10,328 nt of DNA from DASSFZ01 sp036514635 (GTDB lineage: Bacteria; Chloroflexota; Anaerolineae; Fen-1058), in NCBI GenBank assembly GCA_036514635.1, contig DATBWU010000300.1:1-10328 (forward strand). The letters run 5' to 3'. The translations under genes and the position numbers were made by a program. Position 1 is the stretch's first letter. Each line of letters opens with the position of its first letter. The notes beneath the pieces were generated by a model. The model did no database searches and was not told where the DNA came from. It saw only the letters and a list, made by a program, of their open reading frames with translations. This document shows positions 1 through 5,568 of this stretch, piece by piece.

Positions 1-3
1 GGA

Positions 4-17
4 GCGCCAAGCGGCGC
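4..17. other. Short GC-rich hairpin near the left edge
   Basis: Perfect 5-bp inverted repeat GCGCC/GGCGC around a 4-nt AAGC loop. A very similar hairpin, also followed by GTTG, lies at 723-738. It may end transcription of a gene left of the window, but there is no T-run after it, so its role is uncertain. Confidence 0.3.
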
Positions 18-25
18 GTTGAGGG

Positions 26-41
26 TAGGTGAAACCACGTA
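26..41. promoter_or_regulatory. Operator-like imperfect palindrome
   Basis: TAGGTGA-AA-CCACGTA. It matches the inverted repeat TAGGTGA-TT-TCACCTA at 8218-8233 in 12 of 14 arm positions. No regulator can be assigned from sequence alone. Confidence 0.2.
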
Positions 42-136
42 TTTCGGGCGAAGCGGTTTTCGACGCCGGTTATCATCTTTCTGGAGTGAGAAACGGCACC
101 CGCCATTTGGCCTGGACAGAATCACGCCGAATGACG

Positions 137-166
137 CTCACATTCTCGCGCCGGTCACGGTAGACT
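137..166 (+). promoter_or_regulatory. Putative sigma-70-type promoter for the cupredoxin gene
   Basis: The -10-like hexamer TAGACT is at 161-166 and a 4/6 -35-like CTCACA at 137-142, spacing 18 nt. The -10 is about 25 nt upstream of the ATG at 192 and is embedded in GGTAGACTGGGGC, which resembles GGTTAGACTGGAGC before the gene at 785. Prediction from motif only. Confidence 0.35.
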
Positions 167-210
167 GGGGCGAAACGCAAGACAGAGGAAGATGATGAGC
201 AAACCACAAC

Positions 211-540
211 GTGGAGTTGCCAGAGATGGCCGGGGACGTGATTGACGTCGCCGCCGACATGAGCGGGTTTGATATGAAGGAGATTCGCGTCAAGGCCGGC
301 GAGCCGGTGACTGTGCGCCTGACCAGCCTAGACAACTCACACCACACCGACGGCGGCGGCCAGCACCAGTGGGCGGTGGACGAACTGGGTGTGAGCATCG
401 TTGCGCCGCCGGAAGGCTCGAACTACGCCACCTTCACACCGGACACACCAGGCGATTACGTTTTCTACTGCGACATCTGCTGCGGCGGACGGGCTAACCC
501 AACAATGAACGGCAAACTGATCGTCGAGGCGAGTGCATGA
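211..540 (+). CDS. COX2-like cupredoxin-domain protein, apparently missing its N-terminal anchor
   Basis: A 109-aa cupredoxin fold, expected to bind copper and carry electrons outside the membrane. The pattern resembles cytochrome oxidase subunit II: HQWAVDELGV with His52, then YCDICC with Cys87 and Cys91 (C-x3-C spacing), and Met99. The usual CuA histidine between the second Cys and the Met is absent (GGRANPTM), and Ile replaces the usual Glu, so it is not a standard CuA site. The only start for this frame is GTG at 211, without a well-placed ribosome site. A good AGAGGAAG site lies at 184-191 before ATG codons at 192 and 195, but that frame gives only a 17-18 residue peptide ending within the gene. 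This suggests that a membrane anchor or signal segment between the start and residue 1 was lost by a frame-shifting deletion. The stop overlaps the next gene by ATGA. Confidence 0.7.
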   Translation: MELPEMAGDVIDVAADMSGFDMKEIRVKAGEPVTVRLTSLDNSHHTDGGGQHQWAVDELGVSIVAPPEGSNYATFTPDTPGDYVFYCDICCGGRANPTMNGKLIVEASA

Positions 541-701
541 GTCTCCGCCTGCGCACCATCACCGTCGTTTCCGTTCTGACCGCGATTGCCCTCGGCGCCA
601 TCGCCCTGGCGCACTGGAACCTGCATCATAAGGAATGGGTGCGGCTGGTGCTCGGCGGCGGTGTTGTAGCGATGGGGCTGCTCATCCTGATCACGGTATG
701 A
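537..701 (+). CDS. Small two-helix membrane protein (54 aa)
   Basis: ATG at 537 overlaps the stop of the cupredoxin gene (ATGA), suggesting translational coupling, and the frame runs to TGA at 699-701. The product begins MSLRLRTITVVSVLTAIALG. It shows one hydrophobic segment at about residues 8-25, a short polar HWNLHHKEW loop, and a second hydrophobic segment at about 38-54. The loop is rich in His and Trp. I do not recognise a family. It could be a small partner of the cupredoxin in the membrane, but that rests on position only. Confidence 0.55.
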   Translation: MSLRLRTITVVSVLTAIALGAIALAHWNLHHKEWVRLVLGGGVVAMGLLILITV

Positions 702-722
702 GCCGTTTGGCGGGTGCGCGAA

Positions 723-738
723 AGCGCCAGGTGGCGCT
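723..738. terminator. Hairpin after the small membrane protein
   Basis: Perfect 6-bp inverted repeat AGCGCC/GGCGCT with an AGGT loop, 22 nt after the stop at 701, followed by GTTGCT. It lacks a proper T-run, so termination is possible but not established. Confidence 0.3.
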
Positions 739-739
739 G

Positions 740-766
740 TTGCTCGGACGCCGACCGGGTTAGACT
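740..766 (+). promoter_or_regulatory. Putative promoter for the Cys/His-rich gene
   Basis: TAGACT at 761-766 lies 18 nt before the ATG at 785, and a weak TTGCTC (3/6) is at 740-745 with a short 15-nt spacer. The -10-like element and the GG[AG]GC that follows it match those at 161. The short spacer lowers confidence. Confidence 0.25.
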
Positions 767-784
767 GGAGCAAGGTGGATCGAG

Positions 785-1129
785 ATGAATCGAAACCAGA
801 CGCTTCCCGCAACGTGTGAACAGACGGTGTCCGTGCTGACGGCGACCTTGACCTCGCATGGCTATCGCGTCGAGCGCAGTTTCGATCTACGCAGCGCGTT
901 GCACCATCACTCAGACTGTCCCTGCCCGCATCATGGCACCGAGGAATGCTCGTGCCAATATGTGGTGCTGCTGGTGTACGACGGCACACACTTGAGACCA
1001 CCGGCGCTCGTCACCGCACACGAATGCGATGGTGTCACGCGATTGCACGCCGAAGCCAGTCAGCCCGGCTGGCTGCTGGAAACGAAACTGATGGCAGCGC
1101 TCGACGACGCCATGACCGCGATGTCGTGA
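785..1129 (+). CDS. Conserved-looking Cys/His-rich cytosolic protein, unknown function
   Basis: A 114-aa protein without a signal peptide or membrane segment. The ATG has an AGGTGG ribosome site 5 nt upstream. Its notable part is residues 40-57, where three His (HHH at 40-42) are followed by C-x-C (45, 47), HH (49-50) and C-x-C (55, 57), which looks like a metal site. A further Cys11 and His25 lie before it. The following strand reads QYVVLLVYDG. The overall layout (N-terminal alpha/beta, Cys/His insertion, hydrophobic strand) loosely recalls small DUF302-like proteins, but I cannot assign a family. Neighbouring copper genes make metal binding plausible. The stop overlaps the next start by GTGA. 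Confidence 0.7.
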   Translation: MNRNQTLPATCEQTVSVLTATLTSHGYRVERSFDLRSALHHHSDCPCPHHGTEECSCQYVVLLVYDGTHLRPPALVTAHECDGVTRLHAEASQPGWLLETKLMAALDDAMTAMS

Positions 1130-1347
1130 ACCCTGACATGTACCGTGTAGGTCGCTTCGACGATGTGCTTGCATTGGCCGACGCGACATTGGCGCAGACG
1201 GCGCATATCGAAGAGCTGTGGTATTACCGTGGCCTGGTGCATCAGGCACGCGGCGAGTTCGATGCCGCCCGCGAGCAGTTCGAGCGAGCACTGGCCTACA
1301 ATCCCAACTTCCAGACTGCTGCCGGCGCCCTCAAGACTGTGGGGTAG
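1126..1347 (+). CDS. TPR-repeat fragment (73 aa), probably the C-terminus of a larger lost protein
   Basis: GTG at 1126 overlaps the preceding stop (GTGA); an alternative ATG is at 1138 with no clear ribosome site. The sequence contains about one and a half tetratricopeptide repeats: YRVGRFDDVLALADATLAQT, then a helix pair with EELWYYRGLVHQARGEFDAA and FERALAYNPNF. This ending is typical of the C-terminal TPR tail of larger exported proteins, and such short free-standing TPR products are uncommon. I therefore read it as a possible remnant whose N-terminal domain was deleted, now accidentally coupled to the upstream gene. It might still be a functional TPR adaptor. Confidence 0.5.
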   Translation: MNPDMYRVGRFDDVLALADATLAQTAHIEELWYYRGLVHQARGEFDAAREQFERALAYNPNFQTAAGALKTVG

Positions 1348-1378
1348 TAGGAGCGTCTCCAGGTGTGCGAGGCTGACG

Positions 1379-2248
1379 ATGCACGATCGAAGAACTGTCG
1401 ACGAACTATCTATTGAAGAGATCGAACACATCATTGCCGTGCGCAAGCACGAAGCACGCCGGGCGACCTTAGGCCGGCTGCGCGGCGAAGGACGCGTGGT
1501 TGACCTTCCGGCATCGCCCACCTCTGTCCACCAGTCATCTGCGCCGGGCAAATCGCGCTTCAAAACCTGGCGCGATCGACTATTGCTGCTTGTCGAGATC
1601 GGCGTGCTGGCCGGATTGGTGTGGGTGATCGCCGGCGTCGAGCAATCACGGCAAGAGATCAACCGCGATGTCGTCGCGGCGCGCGGTGCGGAGCAACCCA
1701 TACCCGAGCCGACCCCGTTGCTCAGGGCAGTTGTCCTGCCCGACGGTCACAAGCCGCCGACCGCGCCCGGCGGCGCAGCGCCGAACGACGACGAAATCCC
1801 GGCGCACCTGCGCGCCTACGTCCAGGCCATCACGCCCATGCCGATCCCGACGCGCGGCCCGCAGCATGGCGTTCGCATCCAGATTCCGGCGATCAACGTC
1901 GATGCGGCGATGGTCATAGGGACGGATTGGGAATCGCTCAAGAAAGGCGTGGGTCACTACCTCGGCTCGGCCAACCCCGGCGAGCGCGGCAATCTGGTGC
2001 TGGCCGCGCACAACGATGTCTACGGCGAGTGGTTCCGTGATCTTGACCAGTTGGAGCCGGGCGACGAGGTGATCGTCTTCACCACCGATCAACGTTACCG
2101 CTACATCGTCAGCGGCACGCGCATCGTCGAGCCGACGATGGTCGAGGTGATGGCTCCGACCAGCACGCCGACGGTGACGCTGATCTCGTGTTACCCATAT
2201 CTGATCGACACGCAGCGGATCGTGGTCTTTGGGGAACTTCAGGGGTGA
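1379..2248 (+). CDS. Sortase family transpeptidase, class D-like
   Basis: A 289-aa membrane-anchored cysteine transpeptidase that would cleave a C-terminal sorting signal and link surface proteins to the envelope. An N-terminal cytoplasmic region (1-67, with DELSIEEIEHIIAVRKHEAR, likely helical) precedes a single transmembrane segment at about 68-86. A Pro-rich linker follows, and the sortase beta-barrel spans about 160-289. The catalytic triad is visible: His211 in VLAAHNDVYGEWF, Cys271 in VTLISCYPY and Arg280 in DTQRIVVFGEL. The Thr-Leu-x-Ser-Cys motif is normal for sortases. Start chosen at ATG 1379, where a CGAGG site lies 6 nt upstream; a longer open frame upstream overlaps the TPR fragment and is not conserved-looking. 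It is immediately followed by an L,D-transpeptidase gene. No LPxTG-type substrate is visible in the window. Confidence 0.9.
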   Translation: MHDRRTVDELSIEEIEHIIAVRKHEARRATLGRLRGEGRVVDLPASPTSVHQSSAPGKSRFKTWRDRLLLLVEIGVLAGLVWVIAGVEQSRQEINRDVVAARGAEQPIPEPTPLLRAVVLPDGHKPPTAPGGAAPNDDEIPAHLRAYVQAITPMPIPTRGPQHGVRIQIPAINVDAAMVIGTDWESLKKGVGHYLGSANPGERGNLVLAAHNDVYGEWFRDLDQLEPGDEVIVFTTDQRYRYIVSGTRIVEPTMVEVMAPTSTPTVTLISCYPYLIDTQRIVVFGELQG

Positions 2249-2271
2249 ATGCCTTTAGCGAGGTGATGCCC

Positions 2272-3378
2272 ATGCGAGCGATGAATCGCCGAAACTTCAT
2301 CAGACTGTCCGGGTCGGCGCTGGTGGGTGCGGCACTGCCGCAGCCGTTAAGCGTGCTGGCGCAAAGCGCGCATCCACCAGAAGACCATGTCGAGGGTGGC
2401 TTCGTCCCCTTGCGGCGTGGGCGCGTGCTGGCCGCATCGGTGACCGTTTGGGATCGGATCGAATCGCCGAGGACAGACGTCAAACGGCTGCTGCGCGACG
2501 AGGTGATTCTGCTCGGCGAAGAACGTGACGTGCCGGGCACGGGCAGCGCCTACAACAGTCTGTGGTATCGCACGCGCGGCGGCTGGGTGCACTCAGCCTG
2601 GGTTCAGCCGATGGAGTTCCACGACCGCCCCGCGATCTATCGCGAGGCCGGCCCGAATGGCTTCTGGATCGAAGTGATCGAACCGAAGATACCGGCGTAT
2701 AAAGAGCCGTCGCTCGCTGCGCCGAAGGACTACGACTACGTTTACGGCACCGTGTACTTAGTGACCGATGTCGCGGTCGATGGTAGCGGCGCAGTATGGT
2801 ATGAGACTTACGATGAGTACAGCGACAAGGCGCTAGGCATCACGCCGACGCACCACTGGGCGCAGGCGCAGCGCGTCCGGCGCATCCACGAATCGGAGTT
2901 CATGGCGATCCGCCCCGAGGTGCCCGACAAGCGCATCGAGGTCGATCTCAAAACGCAAACGCTCACCTGCTTCGAGGGCGATGTCGTCGTGCTGACGACG
3001 AAAGTCGCTACCGGCGCGGCGTTCCGGCAGGCTGACGGCAGCGTGATCGACTACGCCACGCCCACGGGCGAACATCGGGTCATCCTCAAGCAGCCGACGC
3101 GGCACATGCGCGCCATCGAAGGCGAACGGGACACCGATGCCTGGTTCGACCTGCCCGGCGTGCCCTGGAACACGTTCTTCACTTACGAGGGCATCGCCAT
3201 CCACGGCACGTACTGGCACAACGATTTCGGCATCGTGCGCAGTCACGGCTGCGTCAACGTGCCGATCCCAGTTGCGAAGTTTATCTATCGATGGACGTTT
3301 CCGACTGCGCCGTACACCGATGCGTTCGTGCGCGGCGACGTGCCCGGCATGAGCAGCACCACTGTAGAGGTGGTCTAG
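2272..3378 (+). CDS. Tat-exported YkuD-type L,D-transpeptidase, copy 1
   Basis: A 368-aa enzyme expected to form 3-3 peptidoglycan cross-links or attach proteins to peptide stems outside the membrane. The N-terminus is a twin-arginine signal (MNRRNFIRLSGSALVGA, cleavage probably after VLAQSA). Two SH3-like segments follow at about 50-200, and the YkuD domain runs from about residue 228 to 345. The catalytic motif is complete: HGTYWHNDFG, then RSHGCVN, with Cys327 as nucleophile. The start is a choice among in-frame GTG 2245 (overlapping the sortase stop as GTGA), ATG 2266, ATG 2272 and ATG 2281; GAGGTG at 2259-2264 fits 2272 best. It likely forms an operon with the sortase. A close relative lies at 5569-6600. 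Confidence 0.9.
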   Translation: MRAMNRRNFIRLSGSALVGAALPQPLSVLAQSAHPPEDHVEGGFVPLRRGRVLAASVTVWDRIESPRTDVKRLLRDEVILLGEERDVPGTGSAYNSLWYRTRGGWVHSAWVQPMEFHDRPAIYREAGPNGFWIEVIEPKIPAYKEPSLAAPKDYDYVYGTVYLVTDVAVDGSGAVWYETYDEYSDKALGITPTHHWAQAQRVRRIHESEFMAIRPEVPDKRIEVDLKTQTLTCFEGDVVVLTTKVATGAAFRQADGSVIDYATPTGEHRVILKQPTRHMRAIEGERDTDAWFDLPGVPWNTFFTYEGIAIHGTYWHNDFGIVRSHGCVNVPIPVAKFIYRWTFPTAPYTDAFVRGDVPGMSSTTVEVV

Positions 3379-3400
3379 ACCCGCGCGGGGTTGTCATGTG

Positions 3401-3666
3401 ATGAACGAGACTTCATCCGTACAAGCCTGACCTGGTCCGCCCCGAGCCGCGTTCCTCGCCCTTGGCACAGTCGTAGTGTTCGTGGGATTCGTGGCGTGAG
3501 GGTTGTTCAATCGAAACGCAGCGCAGCCGACCAGATGCTGTATCGCATTACGGGCGTGCCGGAAACTTTCATCGTGGATCATGCGGGGAACGCGGTGTTC
3601 TTCAAAGCCAGCCCGATCACGCAGGCGGAACTGTCCGCCGTTTTGGAGCGGATTCTCAACCAATGA
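3401..3666 (+). pseudogene. Remnant of a membrane-anchored TlpA/ResA-type thioredoxin
   Basis: The 3' end (about 3535-3666) encodes YRITGVPETFIVDHAGNAVF, the cis-Pro end of a TlpA/ResA thiol-disulfide oxidoreductase, and closes with TGA at 3664. The 5' end, from ATG 3401 in another frame, encodes MNETSSVQA, a TGA stop, then PGPPRAAFLALGTVVVFVGF (an N-terminal membrane anchor), another TGA, and GLFNRNAAQPT. Both ends thus fit one gene, but the centre carrying the active-site CxxC is missing, the frames do not match, and two in-frame TGA codons break the anchor. At least the second TGA sits where Trp would be natural. Only about 265 nt remain of an expected 500-600. The product cannot be an active thioredoxin. 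TGA is a normal stop in neighbouring genes, so recoding is unlikely. Confidence 0.65.
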
Positions 3667-3682
3667 GCGGATCAGGCGGCAA

Positions 3683-3700
3683 CGGCGGGCAACCCTGCCG
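3683..3700 (+). terminator. Stem-loop after the TlpA-like remnant
   Basis: A 7-bp stem (one G-U pair) around a CAAC loop, 17 nt after the stop at 3666. No T-run follows, so this is only a possible terminator. It lies just upstream of the promoter at 3710. Confidence 0.3.
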
Positions 3701-3709
3701 TGTGACGGT

Positions 3710-3738
3710 TCGACACAGCTGCACAAGAGTGGTAAACT
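3710..3738 (+). promoter_or_regulatory. Good sigma-70-type promoter
   Basis: TCGACA (5/6 match to TTGACA) at 3710-3715, a 17-nt spacer, and TAAACT at 3733-3738, which is 46 nt before the ATG at 3785. This is the best promoter match I see in the window. It would drive the small membrane protein and perhaps the copper lipoprotein behind it. Confidence 0.5.
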
Positions 3739-3784
3739 TCGCCCGTGCGGTTAGTTCATTGCACCGGATCGCATCAGGACATTC

Positions 3785-4084
3785 ATGAAGCGCCTTTTCA
3801 ACTGGTGGCGACGCTATCTGATGGTGGCAGCACTTATCGTGGGAGTGGCCTTGGCTCTGCCCATGGCTCACACTGCATCGCTGCACGCGCCACACGCAAA
3901 TAGCGGCGTCGGCGCCGTCGATCGCCACTGCAGTCTGGCAACCTGCGGCGCAGTCAGCCTGGTCGGGATGCCCGTGTTGTTTACACTGGCAACCCTCGTG
4001 CTGTCTCTCACCGAACTCCGCATCGTCCTCGCGCGGAAGAATCCCCTCACGCTCGACCCACCGCCCCGCTTCGCCCACGCGTAA
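3785..4084 (+). CDS. Small membrane protein with His/Cys-containing external loop
   Basis: A 99-aa protein. ATG is preceded by AGGA with about 5 nt spacing and by a good promoter. The first hydrophobic segment at about residues 13-28 (LMVAALIVGVALALPMA) could be a membrane anchor or signal peptide. A loop with several His and two Cys follows (HTASLHAPHANSG, then RHCSLATCG), and a second helix lies at about 58-78 (LVGMPVLFTLATLVLSLTEL). The tail is basic and Pro-rich. No family is recognised. The His/Cys loop and the adjacent copper lipoprotein make a metal-related role possible, but nothing in the sequence proves it. The hairpin at 4118-4135 separates it from the next gene. Confidence 0.6.
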   Translation: MKRLFNWWRRYLMVAALIVGVALALPMAHTASLHAPHANSGVGAVDRHCSLATCGAVSLVGMPVLFTLATLVLSLTELRIVLARKNPLTLDPPPRFAHA

Positions 4085-4117
4085 GCCGCTCGAATCGAAG
4101 GGCGTCTAAGCACGCCG

Positions 4118-4135
4118 CCGGATCGGATGATCCGG
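4118..4135. terminator. Perfect stem-loop between membrane protein and copper lipoprotein
   Basis: CCGGATC and GATCCGG form a perfect 7-bp stem around GGAT. A second small hairpin (GGCGT/ACGCC at 4101-4116) stands just before it. No clear T-run follows. It may attenuate or end transcription from the gene at 3785, or stabilise the message of the gene at 4185. Confidence 0.35.
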
Positions 4136-4184
4136 GGCTAGGTTGTGTCCACAATTAGTCCATCTACAAGCCAAGGAGCGAATC

Positions 4185-4622
4185 ATGTCTCAACGATCTG
4201 CCATCGTCGCGATGGCCGTACTGGCGATGCTGTCTCTCGTTTTATCCGCCTGCGGCGGCAGCGCCGCGCCGGCCACGCCGGAAGTCAAAGAAATCGTCGT
4301 CAAAGTGACTGAATTTGCCTTTTCGCCGGCCGAGATTCGGGCGAAAGTCGGCCAGCCGATGCGCATCATGCTGCAAAACGACGGCGCCGTGCTGCACGAC
4401 ATGAGCAGCATAGACGCCATGGTCGACATGATGCAAGGCGAAGGCGCAAGCCACGACATGGGCAATACGGCTAGCCAGATGAAGATGCATGTCGCCGCCG
4501 AGGCGAGCCAGAAGGCGACGTTGGAGTTCAAGCCGACGCAGGCGGGTACGTACGAGTTCTTCTGCTCAGTGGCGGGACACAAGGAAGCGGGCATGGTCGG
4601 CAAGTTGATCGTCGAGCCGTAG
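4185..4622 (+). CDS. Cupredoxin lipoprotein (type-1 blue copper protein)
   Basis: A 145-aa plastocyanin/sulfocyanin-like electron carrier anchored by lipid on the outer face of the membrane. The signal peptide (1-22) ends in the lipobox VLSAC with lipidated Cys23, followed by a Gly/Ala/Pro linker. The cupredoxin domain (about 36-145) has all four type-1 copper ligands: His71 in VLHDM, then Cys127, His132 and Met137 in FFCSVAGHKEAGM. An insertion at about 72-102 is rich in Met, His and Asp (MVDMMQGEGASHDMGNTASQ), which might hold extra copper. Start at ATG 4185, chosen for AAGGAG 6 nt upstream; the frame is open to TTG 4143 but that start is unsupported. It is intact, in contrast to the next genes downstream. 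Partners could be the cytochrome c at 7092 or a terminal oxidase outside the window. Confidence 0.9.
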   Translation: MSQRSAIVAMAVLAMLSLVLSACGGSAAPATPEVKEIVVKVTEFAFSPAEIRAKVGQPMRIMLQNDGAVLHDMSSIDAMVDMMQGEGASHDMGNTASQMKMHVAAEASQKATLEFKPTQAGTYEFFCSVAGHKEAGMVGKLIVEP

Positions 4623-4664
4623 CGCCTCTTTCTGCGCGCGACAGGCAAACACACGGAGAAGAGC

Positions 4665-4980
4665 ACGGTCGTTACACTTACGCTTATCCTGAGCGGTGCG
4701 CCGGCCTTGAGTGCCTGTGGCGGCAGCGCCGGTTCCGCTTCACCGACGCCAGGGCCCCAGATCACCCTGACGACGAATCCGAATCCGCCGGTGATGGGGA
4801 CGGTCGAGCTGCTCCTCGACGTGAAAGACGCGCAGGGGCAGCCGCTCGACGGGGCGAACGGGCTGGTGTTGACCAGCCATACCCGCATGAGCGGCATGGA
4901 GCAGCGAGTGGCTGGTGACTGTCCAAGTCAGGACGAACAGCCTGAACCTGGCGCAGGACTTCAGGGTCGAGGTGAAGTGA
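4665..4980 (+). pseudogene. FixH/YtkA-like lipoprotein remnant with lost start codon and internal deletion
   Basis: A ribosome site GGAG (4655-4658) stands 6 nt before ACG at 4665, exactly where ATG would be expected. Reading on gives a lipoprotein signal (VVTLTLILSGAPALSACGGS) and then an immunoglobulin-like YtkA/FixH beginning (ITLTTNPNPPVMGTVELLLD, VKDAQGQPLDGANGLVLTSH). After RMSGME the frame is lost. The expected end of the same family appears in the +1 frame: EWLVTVQVRTNSLNLAQDFR, then VEVK and TGA at 4978. The middle, with the usual Met-rich glycine region, is gone. This is therefore a decayed gene with two lesions: a start-codon change and a frame-shifting deletion near 4905. Its stop touches the ATG of the next gene. 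An ACG start is not impossible but would still give a scrambled product. Confidence 0.65.
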
Positions 4981-5295
4981 ATGGCAAACCAGATAATCGC
5001 CCTGCGACCGGCGAAGCGGTCAGAACGATTGGCGCTGTGGCTGTCGAGGCACTGGTTGCTGGCCTTCAACAGGGTGTTCGGCGCGTTCGTGATCGCGCCG
5101 TGGCTGGCGCCGATCTTTATGCAGATCGGCCTGACCGGCCTGGGCAACGCGCTCGGCTCATTCAATTCGTGGATGCGCCTGTTGACCGGCGCGCTGTTCG
5201 GCCTTGCCTCCGTCTGGCTGGCGTTTCCTTACGCGCAGGCAGGCTTCGTCGAGGTTCGCGAAACGCTGGAAGGCCGGCTTCCGGCGGCAAGCTAA
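4981..5295 (+). CDS. DUF2085-like membrane protein with a large in-frame internal deletion
   Basis: A 104-aa product; ATG follows the preceding TGA directly. Residues 1-58 (including RHWLLAFNRVFGAFVIAPWL and APIFMQIGLTGLGNAL) match the first helix region of DUF2085 membrane proteins. Residues 59-104 (GSFNSWMRLLTGALFGLASV, then WLAFPYAQAGF) match the last helix region. Family members are usually well over 200 aa, with a central HQ(L)P-R-S segment and several more helices, and none of that is present. The join falls at GGCAACGCGCTCGGC, where the repeated NAL/DALG-type codons in both halves could have allowed a microhomology deletion. The frame is preserved, so a two-helix protein may still be made, but its original function is doubtful. 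Family assignment is from recollection of sequence character, not a search. Confidence 0.6.
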   Translation: MANQIIALRPAKRSERLALWLSRHWLLAFNRVFGAFVIAPWLAPIFMQIGLTGLGNALGSFNSWMRLLTGALFGLASVWLAFPYAQAGFVEVRETLEGRLPAAS

Positions 5296-5299
5296 GTGA

Positions 5300-5440
5300 G
5301 GCGCATGCTGCAACGCTGCGTTGATTCACACCAACGTGACCGGCACACCGACCTTCTTCGTCAACGGGCAGCCGCTGGTCGGCGCGCAGCCTTACGAGGA
5401 ATTCAAGTCCATGATCGATCCACTTTTGAGCGGGAAGTAA
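5300..5440 (+). pseudogene. C-terminal remnant of a DsbA-like thioredoxin
   Basis: The frame from 5300 (just after a TGA at 5297) to TAA 5438 encodes LIHTNVTGTPTFFVNGQPLV, then GAQPYEEFKSMIDPLLSGK. This is the cis-Pro-containing end of a DsbA/thioredoxin-4 domain (V-T-G-T-P-T-F-F-V-N-G). No start codon, export signal or CxxC exists upstream: the preceding 300 bases belong to the DUF2085-like gene. Only about 45 of some 200 residues remain, so it cannot be an oxidoreductase. It is best read as the tail of a gene whose 5' part was deleted. Confidence 0.65.
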
Positions 5441-5513
5441 CCCTCATCCGCTCCACTGGCTGGCCGCCGCGTTCGGCGGCGTACTCGGCTTCATCGGCGG
5501 GCGGATATGGTAG
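5430..5513 (+). pseudogene. Possible C-terminal fragment of a Gly-rich membrane protein
   Basis: The short open frame ending at TAG 5511 reads NPHPLHWLAAAFGGVLGFIG, then GRIW. This is a glycine-zipper-like hydrophobic helix with a basic end, typical of the last helix of a membrane protein. It has no start codon. It may be chance, but its position directly behind another remnant fits the local pattern of lost gene bodies. Confidence 0.2.
5463..5480. other. Perfect GC stem-loop in the gap before the second L,D-transpeptidase
   Basis: GCCGCCG and CGGCGGC pair perfectly around CGTT. It could be a terminator without a T-run, or a by-product of Ala/Gly codons in the fragment at 5430-5513. Confidence 0.3.
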
Positions 5514-5568
5514 CGCTCGTGGGATGACATCGTTCAGCGCAGATGCCACGCGACGAGGAGATTGTCTC

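Noticed and set aside
465..1001. 178-aa ORF on the - strand
   Set aside because: It lies opposite the cupredoxin, the 54-aa protein and the Cys/His protein, is rich in Arg, His and Ser, and has no recognisable domain: a shadow of GC-rich coding sequence.
1163..1378. N-terminal extension of the sortase frame
   Set aside because: It overlaps the TPR fragment in another frame and is Trp/Arg-rich; ATG 1379 with a ribosome site gives the normal sortase start.
3380..3389. CCCGCGCGGG palindrome after the first L,D-transpeptidase as a terminator
   Set aside because: The stem would be only three pairs around GCGC, with no T-run; it may be compositional.
3401..3666. UGA recoded as Trp or selenocysteine in the TlpA-like gene
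   Set aside because: TGA is the ordinary stop in the sortase, Cys/His and other genes here, the active-site region is missing anyway, and no SECIS-like hairpin is seen directly after the TGA codons.
5296..5568. N-terminal extension of the second L,D-transpeptidase frame
   Set aside because: It runs over the DsbA-like remnant in a different frame; ATG 5569 has GAGGAG and begins a typical Tat signal.
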